Made by a program: the position numbers and the translations under genes | Source: Dehalococcoidia bacterium | Lineage (GTDB): Bacteria; Chloroflexota; Dehalococcoidia; GIF9; AB-539-J10 | Assembly: GCA_030612165.1 (NCBI GenBank) | Contig: JAUWOK010000016.1 | Span: 1 to 14,970, forward strand | DNA: 14,970 nucleotides | Direction of reading: 5' to 3' | Shown: piece by piece, positions 13,810 through 14,970 of the stretch | Layout of the letters: each line of letters opens with the position of its first letter | Numbering within the stretch: the first letter of the stretch is position 1 | The notes under the pieces: model-generated | What the model saw: the letters and a program-made list of their open reading frames with translations, nothing else | Databases searched by the model: none | What the model was told of the DNA's origin: nothing

Positions 13810-14970
13810 GTCTGTAGTTTCACTTTCCATAATTCCGGTGGCAGGGAGGCAAGACCAAAATCATCTGACAAAAGTGATTGTTTAAACTCTTCCACTACAA
13901 CGCTGTTTTTCATGAGGTCGAAAAGAATTCCGGATTGCTCTATTTCGCCGGCGAATATCAATCCTGAAATAAGGCCATTCTTCAATATGACCTTTTTGTA
14001 CAGATTATTTTCTTGCCTGGTGATAACTTCGTAATCCTCGCCGAGAGATGTTACCAGCCCGGCGGAAACGATATCTATGCCAAAATAATTGAGAGAATTC
14101 AGAGAAGTACTGGCAGGATATTCTGTTCTAACGCCAGCCATGTTAAAACCGGCAACTCTACCCCCCATATAAGCATTAGGCCAGACGGGGATTACTCTGT
14201 TTTCGTCGTAAACAAGATCATAGCTCTCTGATACATCTCCGCAGGCGTAAATGTTGGGACAATTTGTGGACATATACTGATCTACCACTACGCCCCGGTT
14301 TATTTTAATTTCGGTATTGGAAACGAGATCAAGCCGGGGCAATACGCCGATGGCCACTATTACCAGGTCACAGGGAATTGTCGCTCCGTCATTCAAAATT
14401 GCTTCAGTAACTGAATCATTCCCGCTTATTTCCACTACAGTGTGTCCTGTAATAACCTTAATGCCGGCTCCCCTGAAGGCTTTTTCAGCCAGGGAAGAGG
14501 TGTGTTCATCCAGAATAGTATTCAATATGCGGTCCTTCATTTCCACTACAGTGACATCAACTCCACGTTTAAACAGGGCTTCGCTTGCGCTGATGCCAAT
14601 GAGTCCTCCCCCGATAATTACCGCTTTTTGGCCATGTGTCAGAGATTTGTTGATTGCCATAACGTCGCCAAGAGAAGTAAAAGTGAAGACACCTTCTTTA
14701 TCCAGCCCTTTAATCTTAGGGATGATGGGCTTTCCTCCTGTAGCAAGCAAGAGCTTTTCCCACTGTATAATTTTCCCGTCTTCACATTGCGCAGTTTTGC
14801 TGCCGATTTCTAATCTTGTTATCTTTTCACCAGAAAGAAAAGTAATATTGTTTTGTTCGTAGAATTCGGCAGGGCGATACAGGATGTTATCAGTGGTGCG
14901 CTCTCCGCTTAAATATTTGGAAATAAGAGGCTTGGAATAAGCAGGGATAGCTTCCTCGGAAACAATGGTT
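13806..14970 (-). CDS. FAD/NAD(P)-dependent oxidoreductase, N terminus cut by window edge
   Basis: The frame is open from the right edge to the stop at 13806, about 387 codons; the first 30 or so residues, with the FAD dinucleotide motif, are outside. The visible part has PAYSKPLISKYLSGER and LLLATGGKPIIPKIKG. An NAD(P)-binding Rossmann motif follows (AVIIGGGLIGISASEALFKRG, acidic end VTVVE), then VVIAIGVLPRLDLV and the FAD-contacting IYACGDVSE. This is the two-dinucleotide-domain fold of NADH:rubredoxin/nitrite reductase-like flavoproteins. No redox-active CxxC or Fe-S motif is visible. Its stop overlaps the pdxT ATG (ATGA), so it belongs to the glutamate-synthase transcript. It may deliver NAD(P)H electrons to the Fe-S centres of the FMN subunit, standing in for GltD; that role is inferred from position only. 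Confidence 0.85.
   Translation of the reverse strand, partial: TIVSEEAIPAYSKPLISKYLSGERTTDNILYRPAEFYEQNNITFLSGEKITRLEIGSKTAQCEDGKIIQWEKLLLATGGKPIIPKIKGLDKEGVFTFTSLGDVMAINKSLTHGQKAVIIGGGLIGISASEALFKRGVDVTVVEMKDRILNTILDEHTSSLAEKAFRGAGIKVITGHTVVEISGNDSVTEAILNDGATIPCDLVIVAIGVLPRLDLVSNTEIKINRGVVVDQYMSTNCPNIYACGDVSESYDLVYDENRVIPVWPNAYMGGRVAGFNMAGVRTEYPASTSLNSLNYFGIDIVSAGLVTSLGEDYEVITRQENNLYKKVILKNGLISGLIFAGEIEQSGILFDLMKNSVVVEEFKQSLLSDDFGLASLPPELWKVKLQT

Overview
The window looks like chromosomal DNA from a Gram-positive anaerobe, most likely a Clostridia-type member of the Bacillota. This is inferred from gene content and strong AGGAGG-type ribosome binding sites. The content is a class I-alpha glutamine synthetase, a P-II protein without the uridylylation tyrosine, a glutamate synthase split into archaeal-style subunits with ferredoxin domains, and a ribE-ribBA-ribH cluster. 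No species can be named, and no mobile elements, tRNAs, rRNAs or CRISPR arrays were seen.

Layout. (1) Positions 1-2189, plus strand: the end of a riboflavin operon, with partial ribE, fused ribBA and ribH. (2) 2179-4080, minus strand: a small EF-Tu-domain-like protein and comM. (3) 4217-4775, plus strand: two small unrecognised genes behind a good sigma-A-type promoter that diverges from comM. (4) 14970-4794, minus strand: a long nitrogen-assimilation block. Read in its own direction it is a FAD/NAD oxidoreductase (partial), pdxT, the glutaminase subunit of glutamate synthase, hisF, the ferredoxin/FMN subunit, the GXGXG subunit, an OmpR-type regulator with a degenerate receiver, amt, P-II and glnA.

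How the block works. Amt imports ammonium and P-II gates it. GlnA makes glutamine. The three GltB-like proteins, perhaps fed electrons by the oxidoreductase or by ferredoxin, turn glutamine and 2-oxoglutarate into glutamate. PdxT and HisF also belong to glutamine-amide-using enzymes (PLP synthase and imidazole glycerol phosphate synthase), but their usual partners PdxS and HisH are not in the window.

The most interesting signal is regulatory. The degenerate OmpR-type regulator resembles actinobacterial GlnR in architecture and sits inside the nitrogen block. The regions upstream of both amt and glnA carry 5-bp half-sites spaced exactly 11 bp apart. The glnA copy contains GTAAC, six bases, then GAAAC, which matches the core of the actinobacterial GlnR operator. 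Both regions also carry a TAAC-N8-GTTA inverted repeat. Together this suggests a GlnR-like local nitrogen regulon outside the Actinobacteria.
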